The notes beneath the pieces were generated by a model, which worked only from the letters and a program-made list of their open reading frames with translations, was not told the DNA's origin and did not search any database. Source: Mycolicibacter acidiphilus (GTDB taxonomy: Bacteria > Actinomycetota > Actinomycetes > Mycobacteriales > Mycobacteriaceae). Taken from it: DNA of 38,385 bases. The position numbers were made by a program, and so were the translations under genes. Position 1 is the first letter of the stretch. The number at the start of each line of letters is the position of its first letter. Positions 25,041-32,505 of the stretch are shown here, piece by piece. The DNA lies in assembly GCF_018455725.1 (NCBI RefSeq), contig NZ_JAHCLR010000009.1:1-38385 (forward strand), in the 5' to 3' direction.

Positions 25041-25514
25041 CTACGGTGTCGGCGTGACCTCGACGTAGACGGTGTCCTCGGTGAGCATCCGCCCGGCACC
25101 CAGGTAGGCGCGTCGCCCGAGACCGTAGTTGGCGGCGATCACCTGTTCGGCGTACTCGGACTCCTCCGGCGCCAGGATGCGTGCGATGCCGACGGCGGGC
25201 GGCCCCGTCGGCTTGCCGCGCAGGTCGCACGGGGCGAGCCGCACCCGCGGGTTGTTGCGGATCCGCTTGACCTTGGCGGCCGCCCCGCCGGTGGTGAAGT
25301 ACACCCGGTCGCGTTCGTCACGGCCGAACCACACCGGCGACGGCACGCCCTCCCCGGTTCTGCGGTAGCTGATCAGCAGGGCGTACTTGCCGGCCAGCAA
25401 GCCGAATCCGGCGGTCGTTTCCGCGTCGGCGACACTCCAGGCCGCCCGGTCCCGCATCCGGTCGTAAAGTACGTGGGTCATGGCCGTCACCCGCGATTTC
25501 GAAGTGCGTGCCAT
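25041..25514 (-). CDS. F420-dependent PPOX-class oxidoreductase
   Basis: 157 residues, split-barrel flavin/deazaflavin-binding fold. The segment TGGAAAKVKRIRNNPRVRLAPCDLRGKPTG (about 76-105) is the signature of the mycobacterial PPOX-type F420 group that resembles Rv2061c; the Lys and Arg residues are expected to contact the cofactor phosphate. Redox substrate unknown. The ATG at 25514 is supported by a TAGGGT box 6 nt upstream (probable leaderless start); an internal ATG at 25481 is the alternative. Divergent from the PEBP gene with a 48-bp gap. F420 use is typical of mycobacteria. Confidence 0.82.
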   Translation of the reverse strand: MARTSKSRVTAMTHVLYDRMRDRAAWSVADAETTAGFGLLAGKYALLISYRRTGEGVPSPVWFGRDERDRVYFTTGGAAAKVKRIRNNPRVRLAPCDLRGKPTGPPAVGIARILAPEESEYAEQVIAANYGLGRRAYLGAGRMLTEDTVYVEVTPTP

Positions 25515-25520
25515 GGCGCG

Positions 25521-25526
25521 ACCCTA
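25521..25526 (-). promoter_or_regulatory. -10 box for the F420-type oxidoreductase gene
   Basis: TAGGGT on the minus strand, 6 nt before the ATG at 25514, with no ribosome binding site between. Fits a leaderless start, although the spacing is at the short limit. Confidence 0.35.
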
Positions 25527-25562
25527 CGCCGGTATCTCGCGGTATCCGAGGAGTGCGATCGC

Positions 25563-26111
25563 ATGACCCTGCTGGGCCGGATGCTGCGTCGGGTGCGGGC
25601 CGGGGCACATCGCAGCCCGTTCGCCGGTTCCGGATTCGACGCACCCGGGATCATCACCGTCACCAGTTCCGCGTTCACCGACGGCGCCGCGATGCCGACG
25701 TCGTGCGCGGGCAAGGGTGTCGGCGACGACATTTCACCACCCCTGCGCTGGGATGGTGTGCCGGCGCAGACGCGGCAACTGGTGCTGATCATCGACGACG
25801 TCGACGTCCCACTGCCCCGGCCGCTGCTGCACACCGTGGCCGTACTCGATCCGACGGTGGACGCACTGGCAGCCGGTGCGATGCAGCCCGGCACCGCAGG
25901 ACTGCGTTTCCTCCGGGGCAGCTTGGGCCACCGTGGCTACGCCGGGCCGCGCCCGATCCCGGGGCACGGACCGCACCACTACCGGTTCCTTTTGTTCGCC
26001 GTCGACGCGCCGATCACCGACCGCGTCCAGACCTCCAGGCAGTTGCTGCTCGCGATGGCCGGCCACGTGCTGGCCCGCGGCGCCCTGACCGGAACGTACG
26101 AACAGCCCTGA
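25563..26111 (+). CDS. PEBP/YbhB family protein
   Basis: 182 residues, no signal peptide. Phosphatidylethanolamine-binding-protein fold of the bacterial YbhB/YbcL type: ITVTSSAFTDGAAMPTSCAGKGVGDDISPPLRWDGVP (about 31-67) contains the ISPPL ligand-pocket motif, LVLIIDDVDVP replaces the usual DPDAP, and GPRPIPGHGPHHYRFLLFAVD (about 140-160) matches the GPxPPxGxHxYxF pattern. Molecular role in bacteria is unclear. The ATG at 25563 has GAGGAG about 9 nt upstream, so it is a leadered start, unlike its divergent neighbour. Followed 19 bp later by the sirtuin gene. Confidence 0.85.
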   Translation: MTLLGRMLRRVRAGAHRSPFAGSGFDAPGIITVTSSAFTDGAAMPTSCAGKGVGDDISPPLRWDGVPAQTRQLVLIIDDVDVPLPRPLLHTVAVLDPTVDALAAGAMQPGTAGLRFLRGSLGHRGYAGPRPIPGHGPHHYRFLLFAVDAPITDRVQTSRQLLLAMAGHVLARGALTGTYEQP

Positions 26112-26117
26112 TCGGCT

Positions 26118-26123
26118 TACCCT
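26118..26123 (+). promoter_or_regulatory. -10 box, leaderless start of the sirtuin gene
   Basis: TACCCT (TANNNT) followed by exactly 7 nt and the GTG at 26131. No Shine-Dalgarno is present. It lies in the 19-bp gap after the PEBP gene. Confidence 0.5.
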
Positions 26124-26130
26124 CGAAACC

Positions 26131-26955
26131 GTGGATGCACCGGAACTGATCGCCCTGTTGGCCGGGCGACGGGTGGCGGTGCTGACCGGTGCGGGGCTTT
26201 CGACCGATTCGGGGATCCCCGACTACCGCGGCCCCGACTCACCACCGGCCAACCCGATGACGATCGGCCAGTTCACCGGCGATCCGGTGTTCCGGCAGCG
26301 GTACTGGGCCCGCAACCACATCGGCTGGCGGCAGATGGCGGCCACCGCACCCAACGCCGGGCATCGGGCGCTGGCGGCGCTGGAGGACGCGGGTGTGGTG
26401 TGCGGGGTGATCACCCAGAACGTGGATCTGCTGCACACCAAGGCCGGCAGTCGCACCATCGTCGACCTGCACGGCAGCTACGCACGGGTGACCTGCCTGT
26501 CCTGCGGGGACACCATGAGTCGCGCGGCCCTGGCCGAGATCCTTGAGTCGCTCAACCCCGGGTTCGCCGAACGCAGCGAGGCGGTCGGCGGGATCGCGGT
26601 GGCGCCGGACGCCGACGCCGTCGTCGCCGACACCGCGTCGTTCCGCTACGTCGACTGTGCTGACTGCGGTGGCATCCTCAAACCGGACATCGTGTACTTC
26701 GGCGAGAGCGTCCCGAAGGATCGTGTGGCGCAAGCGTATTCGCTGGTCGACGGAGCCGATGCGCTGCTGGTGGCGGGGTCGTCGCTGACGGTGTTCTCCG
26801 GGTACCGGTTCGTGCGGCACGCCGCGGCGGCCGGCATTCCGGTCGCGATCGTCAACCGCGGCGCCACCCGTGGCGATGACCTGGCCACGGTCAAGGTCGA
26901 CGGCGGCTGCTCCCCCATCCTGACGTTGCTCAGCTCCACGATTTCGGCGCGGTAA
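26131..26955 (+). CDS. NAD-dependent protein deacetylase, sirtuin (Sir2 family)
   Basis: 274 residues. Removes acyl groups from lysines using NAD. All key parts are intact: [15 protein letters not shown] (about 17-31), TQNVDLLH (about 95-102), catalytic His114 in LHGSY, zinc Cys122, Cys125, Cys176 and Cys179, KPDIVYFGE, and [11 protein letters not shown]. It is longer than the M. tuberculosis sirtuin Rv1151c (237 residues as recalled) because of an insert between the zinc Cys pairs, and it belongs to the class II-like bacterial branch by eye. The GTG at 26131 is the only start that fits. The last codons and stop lie inside a palindromic repeat (26940-26988). Confidence 0.93.
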   Translation: MDAPELIALLAGRRVAVLTGAGLSTDSGIPDYRGPDSPPANPMTIGQFTGDPVFRQRYWARNHIGWRQMAATAPNAGHRALAALEDAGVVCGVITQNVDLLHTKAGSRTIVDLHGSYARVTCLSCGDTMSRAALAEILESLNPGFAERSEAVGGIAVAPDADAVVADTASFRYVDCADCGGILKPDIVYFGESVPKDRVAQAYSLVDGADALLVAGSSLTVFSGYRFVRHAAAAGIPVAIVNRGATRGDDLATVKVDGGCSPILTLLSSTISAR

Positions 26956-26988
26956 TCGCCGCTGAGCGCACATTATCGCGCCGAAATC
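26940..26988. repeat. palindromic element overlapping the sirtuin stop codon
   Basis: Arms GATTTCGGCGCGGTAAT (26940-26956) and 26972-26988 are reverse complements over 17 bp with one mismatch, 15-nt loop. The left arm supplies the last sirtuin codons (ISAR) and the TAA stop. It lies 15 bp before the transporter GTG. It may act as a terminator-like hairpin or be a short mobile palindrome. Confidence 0.75.
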
Positions 26989-27003
26989 CGGCAAGATGCT
27001 CCG

Positions 27004-28260
27004 GTGACCAGACAGCGTCTCGACGCCGATCAACGCAACGCCTTCCTGGCGGCCTTCCTGGGCTGGGCGATGGACGCGTTCGACTATTTCATCGTGGTGT
27101 TCGTCTACGCCGACATCGCCAAGACCTTCGGCCACACCAAGACCGAGGTGGCATTCCTGACCACCGCCACCCTGGCGATGCGCCCGATCGGGGCACTGCT
27201 GTTCGGGCTGTGGGCCGACCGGGTCGGCCGGCGGGTGCCGCTGATGGTGGACGTCATCTTCTATTCGGTGGTCGGGTTCTTGTGCGCGTTCGCCCCGAAC
27301 TTCACCGTGCTGGTGATCCTGCGCCTGCTGTACGGCATCGGCATGGGCGGCGAATGGGGACTGGGCGCCGCGCTGGCGATGGAGAAGATCCCGCCCGAGC
27401 GACGCGGCTTCTTCTCCGGCCTGCTGCAGGAGGGCTACCTGTTCGGGTACCTGGCGGCCACCCTGGCGTCGTTGCTGGTGACCGATGCGCTCGGGCTGTC
27501 CTGGCGCTGGCTGTTCGGGCTGTCCATCCTGCCGGCGATGGTCAGCCTGATCATTCGCTACCGGGTCTCGGAGTCCGAGGTGTGGCAGGCCACCCAGAAC
27601 CGGATGCGCTTGACCAGCACCAGGATTCGGGATGTGTTCACCGACGGCAAGGTGATCCGCCGCTTCGTGTACCTGGTGCTGCTGATGACGGCGTTCAACT
27701 GGATGAGCCACGGCACCCAGGACATCTACCCGACGTTCCTGACATCGCATGACGGTGCAGGGTTATCCCATGTCACCGCCAAGTGGATCGCGGTGGTCTA
27801 CAACATCGGCGGCATCATCGGCGGGCTGATCTTCGGCACGCTGTCGCAGCGCTGGGGACGCCGTTACGCGATCATCTGGTGCGCGGTGATGGGCCTGCCG
27901 ATCGTGCCGCTGTTCGCCTACTCGCAGTCCGCGGCCTGGCTGTGCCTGGGCTCGTTCCTGATGCTGTTCGCCGTGCAGGGCGCCTGGGGGGTGATCCCGG
28001 CGCATCTGACCGAGATGTCCCCCGACGCGATCCGCGGCTTCTACCCCGGGGTGACCTACCAGTTGGGCAACCTGTTCGCCGCGTTCAACCTGCCGATCCA
28101 GGAGCACCTGGCCGCCACGCACGGCTACCCGTTCGCGCTGACAGTGACGATCGTGCCGGTGCTGATCGCCGTGGCGCTGCTGACCGCAGTGGGCAAGGAC
28201 GCCACCGGAATCCGGTTCGGCACGGACCTGAACGTGAGCGTGCGCCAACCCGGCGATTAG
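27004..28260 (+). CDS. MFS transporter, carboxylate (SHS lactate/sialate) type
   Basis: 418 residues with twelve predicted membrane segments. Typical MFS loop between helices 2 and 3 is [13 protein letters not shown] (about 70-82). The helix 4-5 segment [40 protein letters not shown] (about 111-150) is the pattern of the SHS (lactate/pyruvate, sialate:H+ symporter) branch, so uptake of a small organic acid is likely. Start GTG at 27004 fits the short N-terminus before helix 1; the nearby ATG at 26996 is out of frame. The region just upstream is a strong hairpin, so separate transcription from the sirtuin gene is possible. Confidence 0.85.
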   Translation: MTRQRLDADQRNAFLAAFLGWAMDAFDYFIVVFVYADIAKTFGHTKTEVAFLTTATLAMRPIGALLFGLWADRVGRRVPLMVDVIFYSVVGFLCAFAPNFTVLVILRLLYGIGMGGEWGLGAALAMEKIPPERRGFFSGLLQEGYLFGYLAATLASLLVTDALGLSWRWLFGLSILPAMVSLIIRYRVSESEVWQATQNRMRLTSTRIRDVFTDGKVIRRFVYLVLLMTAFNWMSHGTQDIYPTFLTSHDGAGLSHVTAKWIAVVYNIGGIIGGLIFGTLSQRWGRRYAIIWCAVMGLPIVPLFAYSQSAAWLCLGSFLMLFAVQGAWGVIPAHLTEMSPDAIRGFYPGVTYQLGNLFAAFNLPIQEHLAATHGYPFALTVTIVPVLIAVALLTAVGKDATGIRFGTDLNVSVRQPGD

Positions 28261-28295
28261 CCTCCGCGAGCGTGCCCAACTCACCGGCAAACCCG

Positions 28296-28328
28296 CAGGT
28301 GGGGGTGGTCAACTATGCACGGTCGCGG
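28296..28328. repeat. further copy of the short intergenic repeat
   Basis: Matches 27 of 33 bases of 9927-9959, including shared CAGGTGGGGGTGG and TGCACGGTC. Only one arm is present here, so it does not form the same inverted repeat. It lies in the 168-bp gap after the MFS gene. Confidence 0.65.
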
Positions 28329-28355
28329 GAAGATGCTGCGCACGAACGGGCCTGC

Positions 28356-28385
28356 TTGACAACATCTTTCGAACTACTGTATTTT
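28356..28385 (+). promoter_or_regulatory. strong SigA-type promoter for the secreted protein gene
   Basis: TTGACA at 28356-28361 and TATTTT at 28380-28385 with an 18-bp spacer, in a notably AT-rich stretch for this genome. A second -10-like TATAAA is at 28405-28410. The leader is short and carries GGGGGT about 8 nt before the ATG at 28429. Confidence 0.6.
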
Positions 28386-28428
28386 TCTCAGCAATTTGAC
28401 GGGTTATAAATAATTCTGGGGGTCAGCA

Positions 28429-29115
28429 ATGCTTCGTCGTCGGATGGTCGCTCTGGTGGGAGCCGGCCTGGGAGTCGCACTGGGTGCTGCGGTCGCCGCC
28501 AGCGCGGTCTCCTCCGCGGACGCCATCGACGCCGCCTGGCTGTATGGCGCATCGACGGATGCCAAGCCGTACTACGTTACGGCGAGCCTTCCGGGTCACC
28601 CGGATCTGGACGCGGTTCCCAACTACAACGACGGCGATGTGACGTACTTCCACGAGTCCAACCCCGCCACCGGCGCCCTGTCCGATGAGTGGTACACCGT
28701 CCACCAAACGGGTTTCACCCTCCCGATCCTCGGCAGCAACCTGCACCAAGAGGTCACCGCCGTTCTCGACGGTTCGGACCTTCCACACGTCGGAACCGTT
28801 GCGGACACCGCGATCGTGTTCCCGATCATCCCCGCGGTCGGCGGAGTCGTGGCGGCGCCGCTGTTCACGAATTACTCCCTGGACGATCCGAAAGCCGGGT
28901 TCGTAGACTCCTTCACCGTGTTCTCGACGTTCGGCAACACCTTCCTCAGCGACTCGGCGGGCGTGAAAGACATCATCGGCGTAAACGGTCTGCCGCCGAT
29001 AACCCTCTTCGAATTCCCTGTCGCCGACGCCGGCGCGGGCGCTGCGGAAGCGGGCTCCGATGACGGGTTCGCGCAGCTGCTGGCAGAACTGGCAGGCCTC
29101 AACCCGAGCCTGTAG
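28429..29115 (+). CDS. secreted mycobacterial protein of unknown function
   Basis: 228 residues. Signal peptide: basic start MLRRRM, hydrophobic stretch to about residue 26, predicted cleavage after the Ala-rich ASAVSSADA region, so it is exported. The mature part is rich in Gly, Asp, Phe and Pro and lacks Cys; segments such as DEWYTVHQTGFTLPILGSN and GFVDSFTVFSTFGNTFLSDSAG suggest a beta-rich fold. No family is recognised. The ATG at 28429 has a good ribosome binding site. It has its own strong promoter, stands alone, and converges on proB with an 18-bp gap. Codon use is slightly less GC-biased than its neighbours. Confidence 0.75.
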   Translation: MLRRRMVALVGAGLGVALGAAVAASAVSSADAIDAAWLYGASTDAKPYYVTASLPGHPDLDAVPNYNDGDVTYFHESNPATGALSDEWYTVHQTGFTLPILGSNLHQEVTAVLDGSDLPHVGTVADTAIVFPIIPAVGGVVAAPLFTNYSLDDPKAGFVDSFTVFSTFGNTFLSDSAGVKDIIGVNGLPPITLFEFPVADAGAGAAEAGSDDGFAQLLAELAGLNPSL

Positions 29116-29133
29116 CGGTTCGGATCCGGTCGG

Positions 29134-30234
29134 CTACACCGCGACGAGGTCGTCGGCGTGCACCACCGGCCGGCGGGCGTCCGGGGGCAGGTCGGCGGTG
29201 GATCGGCCGATCATCGTTGCGAGCTCGGTGGCGTCGTAGGCAACCACACCGCGAGCGACCACCGCGGCATCCGGCCCGCACAGTTCGACCACGTCACCGC
29301 CGGAGAACTGGCCGGCGACTGCGGTGACGCCGGCGGCCAGCAGCGAGCGCCGTTCGGCCAGCACCGCCCGCACCGCCCCGGCGTCCAGAGTCAGTGTGCC
29401 GGCTGCATCCGCGGCGTGACGCACCCAGAATCGCCGTGCCGACATCCGTTCGGCGCGCGGCGCGAACACCGTACCCACCGAGGCGTCGGAGAGCGCCGTG
29501 GCCGCGTCGGTGGCCGCTGCCAGCAGCACCGGCACCCCGGCGTCGGCCGCCAGCAGCGCCGACGACAGCTTCGAGACCATGCCGCCGGTACCCAGGTGGC
29601 TTCCCTCACCGGCCACCACACCGCTGAGGTCCGCCGGCCCGGAGACCTCGGGGACCAGGTTGGCTTGGCCTTTGCGCGGGTCGGCGTCGTAGAGGCCGTC
29701 GATGTCGGAGAGCAGCACCAGTGCGTCGGCGCCGACCAGGTGTGCCACCAGCGCCGAGAGCCGGTCGTTGTCACCGAACCGGATCTCGTTGGTGGCGATC
29801 GTGTCGTTCTCGTTGACGATGGCCACGGCGTGCAGCGCCCGCAACCGGTCCAGGGTGCGCTGGGCGTTGGTGTGCGACGCCCGCATGGAGAAGTCGTGTG
29901 CGGTGAGCAGCACCTGCCCGACGGTGCGGCCGAAGCGGGCGAACGCCGCGCTCCACGAGTTCACCAACGCCACCTGCCCGACGCTGGCTGCCGCCTGCTT
30001 GGTTGCCAGATCAGTTGGGCGCCTGGTTAATCCGAGGGGTTTCAGGCCGGCCGCGATGGCGCCGGAGGACACGATCACCACGTCGGAGCCGGCTTTCATC
30101 CGACCCTCGATCGCCTCGACCAAACCCGCCAGCCGACTCTCGTCGAACATGCCGGTCTCGGTGGTCAGCGCGGTGGTGCCGACCTTCACGACGACGCTGC
30201 GCGCGCTGCGGACGGCTTCGCGGGCGCCGCTCAC
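29134..30234 (-). CDS. proB: glutamate 5-kinase
   Basis: 366 residues. First step of proline synthesis, ATP-dependent phosphorylation of glutamate, feeding ProA. Amino-acid-kinase domain (about 10-260) with [34 protein letters not shown] (glutamate site) and [16 protein letters not shown]-terminal PUA domain (about 275-355). The start is GTG at 30234, forming a GTGA overlap with the obg stop. It is the last gene of the rplU-rpmA-obg-proB chain. Feedback inhibition by proline is known for the family. Corresponds to Rv2439c. Confidence 0.95.
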   Translation of the reverse strand: MSGAREAVRSARSVVVKVGTTALTTETGMFDESRLAGLVEAIEGRMKAGSDVVIVSSGAIAAGLKPLGLTRRPTDLATKQAAASVGQVALVNSWSAAFARFGRTVGQVLLTAHDFSMRASHTNAQRTLDRLRALHAVAIVNENDTIATNEIRFGDNDRLSALVAHLVGADALVLLSDIDGLYDADPRKGQANLVPEVSGPADLSGVVAGEGSHLGTGGMVSKLSSALLAADAGVPVLLAAATDAATALSDASVGTVFAPRAERMSARRFWVRHAADAAGTLTLDAGAVRAVLAERRSLLAAGVTAVAGQFSGGDVVELCGPDAAVVARGVVAYDATELATMIGRSTADLPPDARRPVVHADDLVAV

Positions 30235-31682
30235 GAGTCGTCCGTGTGTTCCCGGCGCTGTTTGCGCGCCGCCTTGCGCTCCGCCGCACCGATCCGGTCG
30301 GTCTGATCCACCCGGGCGTCGGTGCCGCGCCGTGACCCGAACGCCTCGGCGGCGTCACCGGCCAGCGTCGCCGGCTCCCAGTCGAACGTCATCTCCCCGA
30401 TGGTCACCGCGCAACCGGGTTTGGCGCCCTGCCGCAGCAGCGCGTCCTCGACGCCGAGTCGGGCCAGTCGGTCACCGAGGTAGCCGACGGCCTCGTCGTT
30501 GTCGAAGTTGGTCTGGTTGATCCAGCGCTCAGGTTGCTCGCCGTGGACGATGAAGCCGCCGTCTCCGTCGGACTCGACGGTGAAGCCGGTCTGGCCCCGC
30601 GTCGGGATCGGCCGGATCACCGGCCGGCGCGCCACCGGCTCCGGCTGCGCCGCACGGTACGCGGCGACCATCTCAGCCAGCGCGAACATCAACGGCCGCA
30701 AGCCTTCCCGGCTGGCGGTGGACACGCTGAACACCGGCCAGCCGCGGGCTGCCACCTCCTCGGAGATGAACTCGGCCATTTCCCGCGCGTCGGGCACGTC
30801 GATCTTGTTGAGCACCACCGCGCGTGGCCGCTCGGCCAGGTCGCCCAGCGTCGAGTCCCCTTGCAGGGTGGGCGTATACGCGGCCAGTTCGGCTTCCAGC
30901 GCGTCGATGTCGGAGATCGGATCGCGGCCCGGCTCCATGGTGGCGCAATCCACCACGTGCACCAGCACCGCGCAGCGTTCGATGTGCCGCAGGAAGTCCA
31001 GACCCAGTCCGCGGCCGGCCGAGGCACCGGGGATCAGACCGGGAACATCGGCGACGGTGTAGGTCTGGTCACCGGCGGAGACCACCCCCAGATTGGGCGC
31101 CAGCGTGGTGAACGGATAATCGGCGATCTTCGGTTTGGCCGCCGAAATCACCGACACCAGTGAGGATTTCCCGGCCGACGGGAAGCCGACCAGGCCGACG
31201 TCGGCGACCGTCTTGAGTTCCAGGGTGAGGTCGCGGGCTTCGCCCTTCTCGCCGAGCAGCGCGAAGCCGGGGGCCTTGCGGGCCCGCGACACCAGGGCGG
31301 CGTTGCCCAGTCCGCCACGACCGCCGGCGGCGGCGTCGAACCGGGCACCCGCGCCGACGAGGTCGGCCAACAGTCGCCCGTGCTCGTCGAGCACCACCGT
31401 GCCGTCGGGAACCTTGATCTCCAGGTCGGCGCCGGCGGCGCCCTCCTTGTTGCTGCCCTGCCCCTGCTTGCCGGACGTCGCGGCGATGTGCGGCCGAAAG
31501 TGGAAGTCCAGCAGCGTGTGCACCTGGGGATCGACCACCAGGACGACGCTGCCGCCCCGGCCGCCGTTGCCGCCGTCGGGCCCGCCGAGTGGCTTGAACT
31601 TCTCCCTGTGCACCGACGCGCAGCCGTTGCCGCCGTCGCCGGCGCGCACATGGATGACGACGCGGTCGACGAACCGGGACAT
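30231..31682 (-). CDS. obg: GTPase Obg (CgtA), ribosome-associated
   Basis: 483 residues, usual for actinobacterial Obg. Essential GTPase of large-subunit assembly and stress control. N-terminal glycine-rich Obg fold (1-158, [16 protein letters not shown]), G domain with G1 GFPSAGKSS (166-174), G3 DVPG (212-215) and G4 NKID near 293, then the OCT domain and a basic C-terminal tail ([12 protein letters not shown]). ATG at 31682. An 84-bp gap follows rpmA; it has a small GCGCC/GGCGC hairpin at 31749-31766 directly after the rpmA stop. Corresponds to Rv2440c. Confidence 0.96.
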   Translation of the reverse strand: MSRFVDRVVIHVRAGDGGNGCASVHREKFKPLGGPDGGNGGRGGSVVLVVDPQVHTLLDFHFRPHIAATSGKQGQGSNKEGAAGADLEIKVPDGTVVLDEHGRLLADLVGAGARFDAAAGGRGGLGNAALVSRARKAPGFALLGEKGEARDLTLELKTVADVGLVGFPSAGKSSLVSVISAAKPKIADYPFTTLAPNLGVVSAGDQTYTVADVPGLIPGASAGRGLGLDFLRHIERCAVLVHVVDCATMEPGRDPISDIDALEAELAAYTPTLQGDSTLGDLAERPRAVVLNKIDVPDAREMAEFISEEVAARGWPVFSVSTASREGLRPLMFALAEMVAAYRAAQPEPVARRPVIRPIPTRGQTGFTVESDGDGGFIVHGEQPERWINQTNFDNDEAVGYLGDRLARLGVEDALLRQGAKPGCAVTIGEMTFDWEPATLAGDAAEAFGSRRGTDARVDQTDRIGAAERKAARKQRREHTDDS

Positions 31683-31766
31683 GACCTGACTACCTATCCG
31701 ACGCCGAGCGTGAACAGTCCGCGGCGTTGCGAGTTATCCTCCGCCGCTGCGCCACACTCGCGGCGC

Positions 31767-32027
31767 TCAGCCGCGGGCGACCGGAACGATGTTGATGGTC
31801 TTGCGGCCGCGCTTGAGGCCGAACTCGACCGAACCCGGCGCGGTGGCGAACAGGGTGTCGTCCCCACCACGACCGACGTTCACGCCGGGGTGGAAGTGGG
31901 TGCCGCGCTGCCGCACCAGGATCTCGCCGGCCTTGACGACCTGACCGCCGAATCGCTTGACGCCGAGTCGCTGGGCGTTGGAGTCGCGCCCGTTACGTGA
32001 GCTGGAAGCGCCCTTCTTGTGTGCCAT
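31767..32027 (-). CDS. rpmA: 50S ribosomal protein bL27
   Basis: 86 residues. [20 protein letters not shown] is the standard N-terminus, which reaches the peptidyl transferase centre; unlike Firmicutes it has no cleaved leader. GKRFGGQ-type core [19 protein letters not shown] and [18 protein letters not shown] are conserved. ATG at 32027 with GGGAGG ideally placed. 14 bp after rplU, in the same transcript. A longer in-frame reading to 32399 is only a shadow of rplU. Confidence 0.97.
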   Translation of the reverse strand: MAHKKGASSSRNGRDSNAQRLGVKRFGGQVVKAGEILVRQRGTHFHPGVNVGRGGDDTLFATAPGSVEFGLKRGRKTINIVPVARG

Positions 32028-32041
32028 CTCGCTACCTCCCG

Positions 32042-32353
32042 CTACTTGATTCCGGTGACCTTGACGACGGTCAGCCGCTGACGGTGACCCTGCCGCTTGT
32101 GGTAGCCGGTCTTGTTCTTGAACTTGTGGATGCGGATCTTCGGGCCCTTGGTGTGCTCGAGCACCTCGGCGGTGACCGCGACCTTCGCCAGCGCCGCGGC
32201 GTCGGTGGTGACGGTGGCACCGTCGACGACCAGCGCCACCGGCAGCTGCACCGACTGACCGGCCTCGGACTCCAGCTTCTCGACCTTGACGATGTCGCCG
32301 ACGGCGACCTTGTACTGCTTGCCGCCGGTCTTGACGATTGCGTACGTCGCCAT
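32042..32353 (-). CDS. rplU: 50S ribosomal protein bL21
   Basis: 103 residues. Starts [20 protein letters not shown] and ends [25 protein letters not shown], both standard for bL21, which binds 23S rRNA. The ATG at 32353 has GAGGT upstream; an in-frame ATG at 32383 would add ten non-family residues. First gene of the rplU-rpmA-obg-proB chain; the 152-bp gap to the rne stop must hold its promoter, but no convincing -10 or -35 could be picked out. Confidence 0.97.
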   Translation of the reverse strand: MATYAIVKTGGKQYKVAVGDIVKVEKLESEAGQSVQLPVALVVDGATVTTDAAALAKVAVTAEVLEHTKGPKIRIHKFKNKTGYHKRQGHRQRLTVVKVTGIK

Positions 32354-32449
32354 CGTTGCGTCTACCTCTGCTTCGTTCGGCACACGCGCGCGTCCACAAG
32401 GCGCGTGCGGTGGTCTGGGGATGCGCCGGCCTCAGGGGCCTGGCGGCAA

Positions 32450-32471
32450 CTGGTCAAGGGTACTTGACCAG
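32450..32471 (-). terminator. perfect 9-bp hairpin between rne and rplU
   Basis: CTGGTCAAG at 32450-32458 and CTTGACCAG at 32463-32471 form a perfect stem with a 4-nt loop, 35 nt past the rne stop. No U-tract follows. It could end rne transcription, protect RNA ends, or be an operator for the rplU promoter. Confidence 0.45.
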
Positions 32472-32505
32472 CCATGAAGGGGTCAAACCGGCCCCATCTT
32501 CCTGG

